Origin: Bacillota bacterium
GTDB lineage: Bacteria; Bacillota; Clostridia; Peptostreptococcales; Anaerovoracaceae
Direction: 5' to 3'
DNA length: 5,440 nucleotides
Assembly: GCA_021443825.1 (NCBI GenBank)
Contig: JABUTE010000296.1
Span: forward strand, 1 to 5,440
In this document: piece after piece, positions 1 to 5,411 of the stretch
Layout of the letters: each line of letters begins with the position of its first letter
Numbering within the stretch: the stretch's first letter is position 1
Position numbers and translations under genes: made by a program
The notes under the pieces: generated by a model
Told to the model about the DNA's origin: nothing
Database searches by the model: none
The model's input: only the letters and a program-made list of their open reading frames with translations

Positions 1-61
1 GGTGGGAAGCTGCCCGGGAGGATAGCACGTTGCCGGTTATTTTATTTTTTGAAACAGAAGG
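1..61 (+). other. Tail of an upstream plus-strand transcript, possibly the last codons of a gene
   Basis: This stretch lies just before a plus-strand intrinsic terminator, so it is probably the 3' end of a transcript that begins left of the window. One reading frame ends at TAG (23-25) after V-G-S-C-P-G-G, about 36 nt before the terminator stem, which is a usual spacing for the end of a gene. Another frame stays open through the terminator and is less likely to be coding. Too little is present to name a product, and the end of a non-coding RNA is equally possible. Confidence 0.3.
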
Positions 62-90
62 GCCCCGGTCGGAAGCGATCGGGGCTTTTT
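62..90 (+). terminator. Intrinsic terminator of the upstream plus-strand transcript
   Basis: A 10-bp stem (62-71 with 76-85, one G-T wobble) closes on the tetraloop GAAG and is followed directly by five T residues (86-90). The other strand lacks a T-run directly after the stem, so the direction is plus. It ends a transcript entering from the left and converging on the minus-strand phosphate locus. Confidence 0.85.
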
Positions 91-149
91 GCATGTTGGG
101 CAGGGGGGCACGCAGCGGGGCAGTGCGCCCGGAGGCCGGCTTAGGGCGG

Positions 150-178
150 GAGCTCCATCGGCTCCGGTCTTGCTTACG
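150..178. repeat. 29-bp dispersed repeat, left copy
   Basis: This matches 5412-5440 in 26 of 29 positions in direct orientation; the differences are at 158, 159 and 167. It begins GAGCTCC, contains GGCTCCG and ends CTTGCTTACG. The start overlaps the 8-bp palindrome GGAGCTCC (149-156). A more diverged relative (GCCGTGGAGC, then CGGCTC) lies at 285-305. The two close copies flank the whole locus in non-coding sequence, which suggests a genome-wide intergenic repeat. Its function is not recognised. Confidence 0.65.
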
Positions 179-200
179 CGGGCGTTTTCGAAACTCGCTC

Positions 201-238
201 GCAGCCTGTGATCGCATTCGCGATCAGAAGAAGGCTGC
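201..238. repeat. Composite hairpin (two stacked inverted repeats)
   Basis: An outer 7-bp stem (GCAGCCT at 201-207 with AGGCTGC at 232-238) encloses an inner 7-bp stem (TGATCGC at 209-215 with GCGATCA at 220-226) closed by ATTC. One base on the left and five on the right stay unpaired between the stems. No T-run follows on either strand, so it is not a standard terminator. It may belong to the same repeat material as 150-178. Confidence 0.6.
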
Positions 239-404
239 TTGCTCAGACAGTCTCAAACGACCATCCGCGCCGCTGCGCCCGATCGCCGTGGAGCACGATC
301 GGCTCGCTCAAGGCTTTGCTCCGGCACACCTGCCCGACGCTATCGGCAACCGCGCCCGAATCCCGGAAACGGGCATTTCTGCACCGGCACCCATGAAGCC
401 TCAA

Positions 405-432
405 TAAAAAATGCTCCCTCGCAAGAGAGAGC
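405..432 (-). terminator. Intrinsic terminator of the Na/Pi cotransporter gene
   Basis: On the minus strand an 8-bp stem (432-425 with 420-413) closes on TTGC and is followed by an A and six T residues (411-406). One pair is U-G when read as minus-strand RNA but C-A mismatched on the plus strand, which supports the minus direction. The stem begins 19 nt after the transporter stop codon at 452-454. Confidence 0.85.
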
Positions 433-451
433 GTCTGTAATATCTTTCGGA

Positions 452-2197
452 TCAGTCGCCGATGGCATATTCCTCCGCATAGGCGCGGAACATTTCTTCG
501 TATTGCTCGGCGCGGCGTGTCTCCCGCAAAGACCGGTGCACATTCAGGTTGTGCTCTGCCGAGTCGATGACGCAGCCTGCGATATTGGAGCAATGATCGC
601 TGACCCGCTCCAGCGCCGTCAGCAGATCCGACCAGACAAAGCCTGCCTGCGCGGTGCACTTTCCCTCCTGCATGCGCAGAATGTGGTTGGTGCGAAGCTG
701 TTCCTTCAAAAGGTCGATCACCTGCTCCAGCGGCTCTACCCGGCCTGCCAGAGAGATGTCCTGCCCCTGAAATGCCTCCAGCGCCAGCTGCGACACCTTA
801 TTGACCGCCGAAGCGATGACCGCATATTCCTTCAGGGCATCCTCGGTCAGGGTCATGTTTTTATCGCGCAGCTCCTCAGCCGATTCCACCAGATCGACCG
901 CATGGTCGGAGATCCGTTCGAAGTCGCCGATCACCTTCAGCAGAGCTGCCGCATCTTCACTTTCCTTCTGGCCCAGCTGGCGAGAGCTCAGCTGCACCAG
1001 ATAGGTTCCCAGAAGATCCTCCAGCTCATCGCAAAGATCCTCGTCCTCGCGGATGGCTTGTGCCTTTTCCTTCGAATAGACCGTAAAGCAGTCGATGGCA
1101 GACTGAAGGGCATAGACCGCCTTTTCCGCCATTTCCGCCGTTACCGCGCGGGCCTGGCCCAGTGCCAGGGGCGGGGTGGAAAGAAGACGCTCATCCAGCC
1201 GCACCGCCTCCTCAGGCCGTTTGGTATCGGGAACCAGCTTGATGGCCAGCGCCTCCAGAAGATTGCCCAAAGGCAGCATCAGCAGGGTGCAGAGCACGTT
1301 GAACACAGAATGGGCGATAGCGATGCCCAGCAGGGTTGCCGATTCGGTCAGCAGGGCCGGGGCCAGCAGCAGCTTTACCAGGCAGAAAGCGGTGAGCCAT
1401 ACACAGGTTCCCAGCACATTGAAGGAAAGGTGCACCACCGCCGCCCGCTTTGCGTTCTTATTGGCTCCCACCGAAGAGATGAGGGCGGTTACGCAGGTGC
1501 CGATGTTCTGGCCCATGATGATGGGAATGGCGGCTCCGTACGATACGGCGCCCGTAGAGGCCAGTGCCTGCAGAATACCCACCGACGCCGAGCTGGACTG
1601 GATGATCGCGGTTAAAACAGCGCCTGCCAGAACGCCCAGCAGCGGGTTGGTAAACAGCAGAAACAGCTGCTGAAAGCCAGCCATGTTCTTCAGTCCGGAA
1701 ACAGCGCCCGACATGGTCTCCATGCCGAACATCAGGGTGGCGAAGCCCAGCAGGATCATGCCGCTGTCTTTCTTCGAATTTCGCTTGCAGAACATATACA
1801 GGATGATACCGATCAGCGACAGGATGGGTGTGAACGACGACGGCTTCAGCAGCCGGATCCATACATTGTGGCTGTCGATGCCGGCAAGGCTCAGGATCCA
1901 TGCCGTTACCGTGGTGCCGATGTTGGCACCCATGATGACGGGAATGGACTGCTTTAAGGTCATAAGACCGGAATTGACGAAGCCGACGACCATGACCGTG
2001 GTGGCAGAAGAGCTTTGAATGATGGCCGTGACACCCAGTCCGGTGAGAAGACCTGCCCACCGGTTGCCGGTCAGCTTGCGCAGCAGGGCGTTCAGCTTTC
2101 CTCCGGCGCGGCGCTCCAGGGCTTTTCCCATCAGATCCATGCCGAACAGGAAGAGGCAAAGACCTCCGATCATCGTTAGTACGTTAAAAATATCCAA
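452..2197 (-). CDS. Na+/phosphate cotransporter with C-terminal PhoU-like domain (NptA/YjbB type)
   Basis: This is a predicted inner-membrane, sodium-coupled phosphate transporter of the Na_Pi_cotrans (type II NaPi) family, 581 residues long. The transport half (about 1-320) is a tandem repeat: QSSSATT (61-67) followed by GANIGTTVTA (90-99), then QSSSASV (200-206) followed by GQNIGTCVTA (229-238). The QSSS motifs are the family signature and are known to line the substrate site. Hydrophobic segments fill most of residues 4-312. The C-terminal soluble part (about 345-575) is helical with two PhoU-type E-R-x-S-D-H motifs, DFERISDH (425-432) and ALERVSDH (528-535). The length suits the PhoU-fused bacterial subfamily. 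The start is TTG at 2197-2195, preceded by GGAGG (2210-2206) with 8 nt between; no better start lies upstream. The gene has its own Pho-type promoter and its own terminator, so it is monocistronic although it sits beside the phosphate regulators. YjbB-like proteins can export phosphate, so the direction of transport is inferred from the context, not proven. Confidence 0.92.
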   Translation of the reverse strand: MDIFNVLTMIGGLCLFLFGMDLMGKALERRAGGKLNALLRKLTGNRWAGLLTGLGVTAIIQSSSATTVMVVGFVNSGLMTLKQSIPVIMGANIGTTVTAWILSLAGIDSHNVWIRLLKPSSFTPILSLIGIILYMFCKRNSKKDSGMILLGFATLMFGMETMSGAVSGLKNMAGFQQLFLLFTNPLLGVLAGAVLTAIIQSSSASVGILQALASTGAVSYGAAIPIIMGQNIGTCVTALISSVGANKNAKRAAVVHLSFNVLGTCVWLTAFCLVKLLLAPALLTESATLLGIAIAHSVFNVLCTLLMLPLGNLLEALAIKLVPDTKRPEEAVRLDERLLSTPPLALGQARAVTAEMAEKAVYALQSAIDCFTVYSKEKAQAIREDEDLCDELEDLLGTYLVQLSSRQLGQKESEDAAALLKVIGDFERISDHAVDLVESAEELRDKNMTLTEDALKEYAVIASAVNKVSQLALEAFQGQDISLAGRVEPLEQVIDLLKEQLRTNHILRMQEGKCTAQAGFVWSDLLTALERVSDHCSNIAGCVIDSAEHNLNVHRSLRETRRAEQYEEMFRAYAEEYAIGD

Positions 2198-2201
2198 TTG
2201 T

Positions 2202-2230
2202 AATACCTCCGTTTGTTTACAGGAGGCATT
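2202..2230 (-). promoter_or_regulatory. Inverted repeat over the -10 box and ribosome binding site of the transporter gene
   Basis: On the minus strand AATGCCTCC (2230-2222) faces GGAGGTATT (2210-2202) across an 11-nt spacer: nine pairs with one G-U wobble. The right arm contains the whole GGAGG ribosome binding site of the TTG start at 2197. The left arm contains the last three bases of the -10 hexamer. If transcription starts about 7 nt after the -10 box (near 2221), most of the left arm is not transcribed. A longer message from upstream would contain both arms and could bury the binding site. It could also be a DNA operator. Confidence 0.6.
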
Positions 2231-2282
2231 CTACCCGGACAACATCAAATCTGTTATCGCGGCTTTGTAAAATCGGTGTAAA
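2228..2282 (-). promoter_or_regulatory. Pho-box promoter of the Na/Pi cotransporter gene
   Basis: Read on the minus strand, hexamers TTTACA (2282-2277), TTTACA (2271-2266), GCGATA (2260-2255) and TTTGAT (2249-2244) lie at exact 11-bp steps. They are followed after 10 bp by a -10 box TAGAAT (2233-2228). The region 17 bp upstream of the -10 has no TTGACA-like box, as expected of an activator-dependent promoter. Firmicutes PhoP is known to bind direct repeats of TT(A/T/C)ACA type spaced about 11 bp centre to centre. The response regulator promoter has the same layout, matching in 43 of 55 positions. The predicted transcription start is near 2221, giving a leader of about 24 nt. Confidence 0.8.
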
Positions 2283-2318
2283 GCCCGGCAAAGCTGCTTC
2301 GGATTCGCTTGTTTGCAT

Positions 2319-2346
2319 AAAAAAACCGCGGCGCAAAAGCCGCGGT
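2319..2346 (-). terminator. Intrinsic terminator of the response regulator-kinase operon
   Basis: On the minus strand a perfect 8-bp stem ACCGCGGC / GCCGCGGT (2346-2339 with 2332-2325) has a 6-nt loop and is followed by a run of T residues (through 2319). It lies about 108 nt after the kinase stop codon and upstream of the transporter promoter, so it separates the two transcription units. Confidence 0.9.
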
Positions 2347-2379
2347 CTGAATGGGTAAATAGATCTCCGGATGATTTTA

Positions 2380-2444
2380 TATACGGATAGCCCGGGGCGA
2401 GGGAGGAATCTGACGCAAGCAGTCTTTCGCAACGCCTCCGTATA
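2380..2444 (-). repeat. Inverted repeat in the 3' untranslated region of the kinase gene
   Basis: TATACGGA (2380-2387) and TCCGTATA (2437-2444) are a perfect 8-bp inverted pair. Inside them GGCG (2396-2399) can pair with CGCC (2433-2436), leaving an 8-nt bulge on one side. The structure occupies most of the 108-nt spacer between the kinase stop and the operon terminator. No T-run adjoins it, so it is not the terminator itself. It could stabilise the 3' end or form part of a 3'-derived small RNA; that is a guess. Confidence 0.4.
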
Positions 2445-2453
2445 GGCTGCCCG

Positions 2454-4121
2454 TCAGTTCTCTTTTCCGTTTTTCGGCAGCGTGATGATCATGGTCGTGC
2501 CCTTGCCCTCGGTGCTGCGGCATTCGATCTGGCCGCCGTGAAGCTTTACGGCATGCTTTACGATAGAAAGCCCAAGGCCGGTGCCTCCCACCGATTTGGA
2601 GCGGCTCTTATCCACCCGGTAGAACCGCTCGAAGATGCGGTCTACTGCCTCGGGGGGAATGCCGATGCCCGTATCGCTGACCGTCAGGATCACATGGGAA
2701 CCTTCGTTCTTCACCTCGACCTTCACCTCGCCGCCCGGACGGTTGTATTTGATGGCATTGTCGCAGAGATTGTAGACCGTGCCGGAAAGCAGCTGGGGAA
2801 CTCCCTGCAGCAGGGCCTCTTCCCCTTGCAGCGAAAGGGTAACGCCGGCTTCCTCCGCAACCGGCGTCAGATTGCGCACCGTCAGATGGGCAAGGCTGTA
2901 AAGGTCGACCTCCTGCTGCTGCAGATCGGCGGCCCCCTCGTCCAGATGGGAAAGGTTGATGATATCCTCCACCAGGCGGATCATTCGCCGGGCTTCCGAC
3001 TGGATCTGCTCTGCAAACCGGGGCACATCCTCTGCCTTTACCAGGCCGTTGGCCAGCAGCTCCGCGCTGCCGGAGATGGTCTGCAGCGGTGTTTTTAACT
3101 CATGTGACACATTTGCCGTAAATTCCCGCCGCGCTTCCTCCGCCTTTTCTTTTTCCGTGATGTCGAAGATGATCAGGGCGATGGCCGAGACCGTTTCTCC
3201 GTGGAGGATGGGGCTTGCGTTGAACTGGTAATTCCGCTCTCCGATGGGAATGATCTTCTCGGCCCGCGTGCCTGTATGGGCGATGCGAAGCAGCTCCTGC
3301 AGCTCAAAGCTGCTGTTGAAGAGCAGAAGATCCTTGCCGATGCAAAAGCGGCTGATGCCCAGCAGCCTGGTCGCCGACTGGTTGATGCTGAGAACGGCGC
3401 CGTTTGCGGAAAGAAGAAGGATCCCTTCGTTCATAGATCCGGTGGTGGTATCGAATTCCTCCTGCTTTTGCTTCAGCTCGGCCTCCTGAAGCTTCAGCTG
3501 GCTTTGCTGGCTGGCGATGCGCCGTACCAGAGGAGAGATCTCTTCATCGACCGAAGCCGGGTCGGGAGCATCCAGATCAAGGCTGTTGAGAGGCTCCACT
3601 ACCTTGCGCGACAGGCGGAAGGCCAGATACAGCGAAAGTCCAAAGGCAAAGGCCATGACGGCGATGATGGGCTGCAGCATGGATAGGGCCAGCGACCACC
3701 AGGCCAGATAGGATTCCGACATGCGCAGCACCGTGCCGTCCGAAAGTCTTTGGGCGGCGTAGAGCTGTTTTTCCATCAGGGTGTCGGAGCGGCGGGAGCT
3801 TTCTCCCGTTCCTTGGGAAAGAGCCTGGCGGATCTCTTCCCGCTGCAGATGGTTTTCCATGACGGCAGTCTGCGCCTTGTTATCGAAGAGCACCGTTCCG
3901 TCTGACGAGATCCAGGTGATGCGGTTTTCGGTGTCGATGGCGTTTAGGTAGTCCAGCCCTCCGTTTTCGACGGCGCAGGCGCACAGGGTCAGCTCCGTTT
4001 TCAGGCTCTCCATCTGCCGGTCAGAAAAATAATTGTAGAGGACCCCCATGATCAGCACCAGAGATGCCGAAAAGACGGCCAGCGCGACAAAGCAAATGGA
4101 ACGAAAGATCCTTTTTGTCAT
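2454..4121 (-). CDS. phoR: PhoR-type membrane sensor histidine kinase
   Basis: This predicted membrane kinase autophosphorylates on a histidine and passes the phosphate to the response regulator encoded just upstream. It has 555 residues. Order of parts: membrane segment 1 (about 8-31); an extracytoplasmic domain of about 105 residues (33-138) that looks Cache-like (RITWISSDGTVLFD at 67-80, then MENH and SDGTVLRMSE); membrane segment 2 (about 142-168); a short degenerate HAMP-like linker and a glutamine/lysine-rich coiled coil (about 200-223); a PAS domain (about 225-320); the HisKA H-box SHELKTPL (339-346, phospho-acceptor His340); and the ATPase domain with N-box NLCDNAIKYN (451-460), G1 DTGIGIP (483-489), F-box FERFYR (497-502) and G2 GGTGLGLSI (512-520). 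All catalytic boxes are intact. The ATG start overlaps the regulator stop (ATGA), and GGAGG lies 7 nt upstream inside the regulator's last codons, so the two are probably translationally coupled. The PhoR assignment rests on domain order, the partner, the Pho-type promoter and the transporter next door; the ligand is not shown by sequence. Confidence 0.9.
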   Translation of the reverse strand: MTKRIFRSICFVALAVFSASLVLIMGVLYNYFSDRQMESLKTELTLCACAVENGGLDYLNAIDTENRITWISSDGTVLFDNKAQTAVMENHLQREEIRQALSQGTGESSRRSDTLMEKQLYAAQRLSDGTVLRMSESYLAWWSLALSMLQPIIAVMAFAFGLSLYLAFRLSRKVVEPLNSLDLDAPDPASVDEEISPLVRRIASQQSQLKLQEAELKQKQEEFDTTTGSMNEGILLLSANGAVLSINQSATRLLGISRFCIGKDLLLFNSSFELQELLRIAHTGTRAEKIIPIGERNYQFNASPILHGETVSAIALIIFDITEKEKAEEARREFTANVSHELKTPLQTISGSAELLANGLVKAEDVPRFAEQIQSEARRMIRLVEDIINLSHLDEGAADLQQQEVDLYSLAHLTVRNLTPVAEEAGVTLSLQGEEALLQGVPQLLSGTVYNLCDNAIKYNRPGGEVKVEVKNEGSHVILTVSDTGIGIPPEAVDRIFERFYRVDKSRSKSVGGTGLGLSIVKHAVKLHGGQIECRSTEGKGTTMIITLPKNGKEN

Positions 4122-4789
4122 TTTTTATCCTCCATCCGGTAGCCAACGCCCCGAACCGTTTCGATGCGGCGGCCTTCTTCGCCCAGTTTGGTGCGCAGGG
4201 TGCCGATATGCACGTCTACCGTGCGTGTTTCTCCCATATAATCCTGTGACCACACCTGCTCCAGCAGACGCTCGCGGGTCAGCACCAGGCCTTTGTTTTT
4301 CAAAAACAGATGCAGCAGGTCGTATTCCTTCAGGGTCAGCACCACCGGCTGGCCGTCGACCGTAACGGAATGCTTTCCCGTATCGAGGCAGATGCTGCCG
4401 CAGGTGAGCACCACCGAGGCGCCGGGAGAGGTGCGGCGCAGCACCGACCGCACCCGGGAGACCATTTCCATCATGCCGAAGGGCTTGGCAAGGTAATCGT
4501 CGGCGCCCAGATCCAGGCCCAGCACCTTGTCGTATTCGGTGCCCTTGGCGCTTGCCATGATGACGGGAATGTCGCAGGTGGAGATGTCTGCGCGCAGCTG
4601 CTTCAGGATAGAGATGCCGTCCTGCCCGGGCAGCATCACGTCCAGAAGGATCAGCTCCGGCTGCCTGTCTTCCATGGCAGCCCAGAATTCCCGGGGTGTT
4701 TCGAAGCCCTTGGCATCGAAGCCGGAGGCGCTTAAGGTATAGAGCATCAGATTGCGGATGCCGTTGTCGTCTTCTACGCAATAGATCAA
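4118..4789 (-). CDS. phoP: PhoB/PhoP-type response regulator (OmpR family)
   Basis: This 223-residue transcription factor is activated by phosphorylation. Receiver domain (about 1-118): acidic pocket VEDD (5-8), phospho-acceptor Asp50 in LLDVMLPG (48-55), switch residue Ser80 in MASAKG, and conserved Lys102 in AKPFG (101-105). The winged-helix DNA-binding domain (about 128-220) has LTLKEYDLLHLF (151-162), LTRERLLEQVW (170-180), the recognition-helix region TVDVHIGTLRTKLG (190-203) and the closing VRGVGYRM (212-219). Nothing essential is missing. The start is TTG at 4789-4787; AAAGAGG (4803-4797) lies 7 nt upstream and fixes it. The ATC and ATT codons just before it are unlikely starts. It is the first gene of an operon with the kinase and is preceded by a Pho-box promoter, so it is probably autoregulated. 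Other OmpR-family regulators share these features; the phosphate role is inferred from context. Confidence 0.9.
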   Translation of the reverse strand: MIYCVEDDNGIRNLMLYTLSASGFDAKGFETPREFWAAMEDRQPELILLDVMLPGQDGISILKQLRADISTCDIPVIMASAKGTEYDKVLGLDLGADDYLAKPFGMMEMVSRVRSVLRRTSPGASVVLTCGSICLDTGKHSVTVDGQPVVLTLKEYDLLHLFLKNKGLVLTRERLLEQVWSQDYMGETRTVDVHIGTLRTKLGEEGRRIETVRGVGYRMEDKK

Positions 4790-4796
4790 AATGATA

Positions 4797-4803
4797 CCTC
4801 TTT
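4797..4803 (-). promoter_or_regulatory. Ribosome binding site that decides the TTG start of the response regulator
   Basis: AAAGAGG on the minus strand lies 7 nt before TTG (4789-4787). No in-frame ATG or GTG at a usable distance competes with it, and the protein from TTG begins as receiver domains usually do (M-I-Y-C-V-E-D-D). Confidence 0.7.
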
Positions 4804-4826
4804 ATCGTTCAATATAGCTTACAGAT

Positions 4827-4881
4827 ATTATATCGGCACAGTATAAAATCCGGTATCGCGCTTTTGTAAAATCTGTGTAAA
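4827..4881 (-). promoter_or_regulatory. Pho-box promoter of the response regulator-kinase operon
   Basis: On the minus strand TTTACA (4881-4876), TTTACA (4870-4865), GCGATA (4859-4854) and TTTTAT (4848-4843) follow each other at 11-bp steps. A perfect -10 box TATAAT (4832-4827) comes 10 bp later. No -35 box sits at the usual distance, so an activator is expected. The first two hexamers fit the known PhoP repeat; the third and fourth are degenerate and are accepted because their phase and sequence recur at the transporter promoter. The predicted transcription start is near 4820, about 30 nt before the start codon. This implies feedback by the regulator on its own operon. Confidence 0.8.
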
Positions 4882-4914
4882 GCGGGGAAGGTTGCGCCCC
4901 CACCCCCGGCTGAA

Positions 4915-4969
4915 GAGGCCTCGCTTTTGCTTGCATGCCGAGCTCGGCCCGCGGGCACGTGAACTGCAG
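4915..4969. repeat. Cluster of short perfect palindromes
   Basis: Within 55 bp lie GAGGCCTC (4915-4922), GCATGC (4933-4938), the 12-bp GCCGAGCTCGGC (4937-4948), GCCCGCGGGC (4947-4956), CACGTG (4956-4961) and CTGCAG (4964-4969). About one 6-bp palindrome would be expected by chance in this length; six are present. The cluster starts 34 bp upstream of the first Pho hexamer of the regulator promoter. The role is unknown. Confidence 0.5.
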
Positions 4970-5146
4970 CGCAGAGATAACGCGCCGAGATACAGCATTC
5001 CTGTCCGGGCCGTCCCGTTGTAAATGGTCCGGCAGGAGGGCGTGGTGCCAGCAGGGGCGGTATTCCGAAGGATCTGACTCCAATGCCTGCGGTTTTTAGC
5101 TTGGGAGAACTCGTTTCAGCCCATTGACAGTCCCTTGAAATGACCT

Positions 5147-5240
5147 TGGTGACAGTTTTTCGTAATATGCCTGTGAGCAGGCTCCGCAAAGAGGCAAAAG
5201 TGGAGCCTGCCCTGCGGGAAAATCACAGTAAGTGTCACCA
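5147..5240. repeat. 94-bp element of three nested inverted repeats
   Basis: The ends TGGTGACA (5147-5154) and TGTCACCA (5233-5240) are perfect inverted repeats. Inside them CTGTGA (5171-5176) pairs with TCACAG (5223-5228), and directly adjoining it GCAGGCTCC (5177-5185) pairs with GGAGCCTGC (5202-5210) around a 16-nt loop. In total 23 base pairs are colinear, with internal loops of 16, 4 and 12 nt. No T-run follows on either strand, so it is not a terminator. No target-site duplication is obvious. It may be a MITE-like or REP-like intergenic repeat, or a structured RNA. Confidence 0.65.
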
Positions 5241-5411
5241 TGAGCCCTTTCAGGAGGAGAAATACCAGACTTTTTCTGCATAGAGCAGCCGAAATGGAGC
5301 CTGTATGAAAGGAAAGTACCGATATCTGGCACCAGGCAGCGCGCTCATAGATGGCTGCACACGCTTCCAGCCGGGCAGGGCGCCTCTGCAAAGCCGCGCT
5401 CGCTTCGCCGT

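Larger units (their letters stand above)
91..404. other. Gene-free, GC-rich region with short repeats and hairpins
   Basis: This lies between two converging terminators. Open frames cross it on both strands, but none has a ribosome binding site or a recognisable protein, and the longest are overhangs of frames antisense to the transporter gene. It contains a 29-bp sequence repeated at the right end of the window (150-178), a composite hairpin (201-238), a degenerate relative of the repeat (285-305) and a small CCCG-GAAA-CGGG hairpin with a GNRA loop (362-373). It looks like non-coding spacer carrying dispersed repeat material rather than a gene. Confidence 0.6.

Noticed and set aside
239..1615. 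A 458-codon plus-strand open frame lying mostly opposite the transporter gene.
   Set aside because: It has no ribosome binding site and no recognisable domain, and it is antisense to a gene with clear family motifs. Long antisense frames are common in GC-rich coding DNA.
2217..2432. A 71-codon minus-strand frame between the kinase and transporter genes.
   Set aside because: It runs through the strong terminator at 2319-2346 and the Pho promoter. GGAGG is only 2 nt from its TTG start.
2538..3098. A 186-codon plus-strand frame opposite the kinase gene; similar frames at 3201-3686 and 4310-4735.
   Set aside because: They are shadows of the kinase and regulator genes; their composition mirrors the opposite strand and they have no start signals.
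5019..5024. A further TTTACA on the minus strand upstream of the regulator promoter.
   Set aside because: It is a single hexamer without an 11-bp-phased partner and too far from the -10 box to belong to the Pho array.
5124..5156. A perfect TTGACA (5124-5129) as a plus-strand -35 box, and two copies of TGACAGT 25 bp apart resembling halves of an E. coli-type Pho box.
   Set aside because: No -10 box lies about 17 bp downstream of the TTGACA, and the 25-bp distance does not fit the tight phasing of a Pho box.
5043..5334. A 9-bp inverted pair TGGTGCCAG / CTGGCACCA that could be the ends of a larger element around the nested hairpin.
   Set aside because: A match of this length over a few hundred bases is expected by chance about half the time, and it does not extend in either direction.
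4809..5391. Overlapping minus-strand frames of 78-126 codons upstream of the regulator.
   Set aside because: None has a credible start signal. They overlap one another in different frames and cross the nested hairpin, and the longer ones run through the Pho promoter to the regulator gene.
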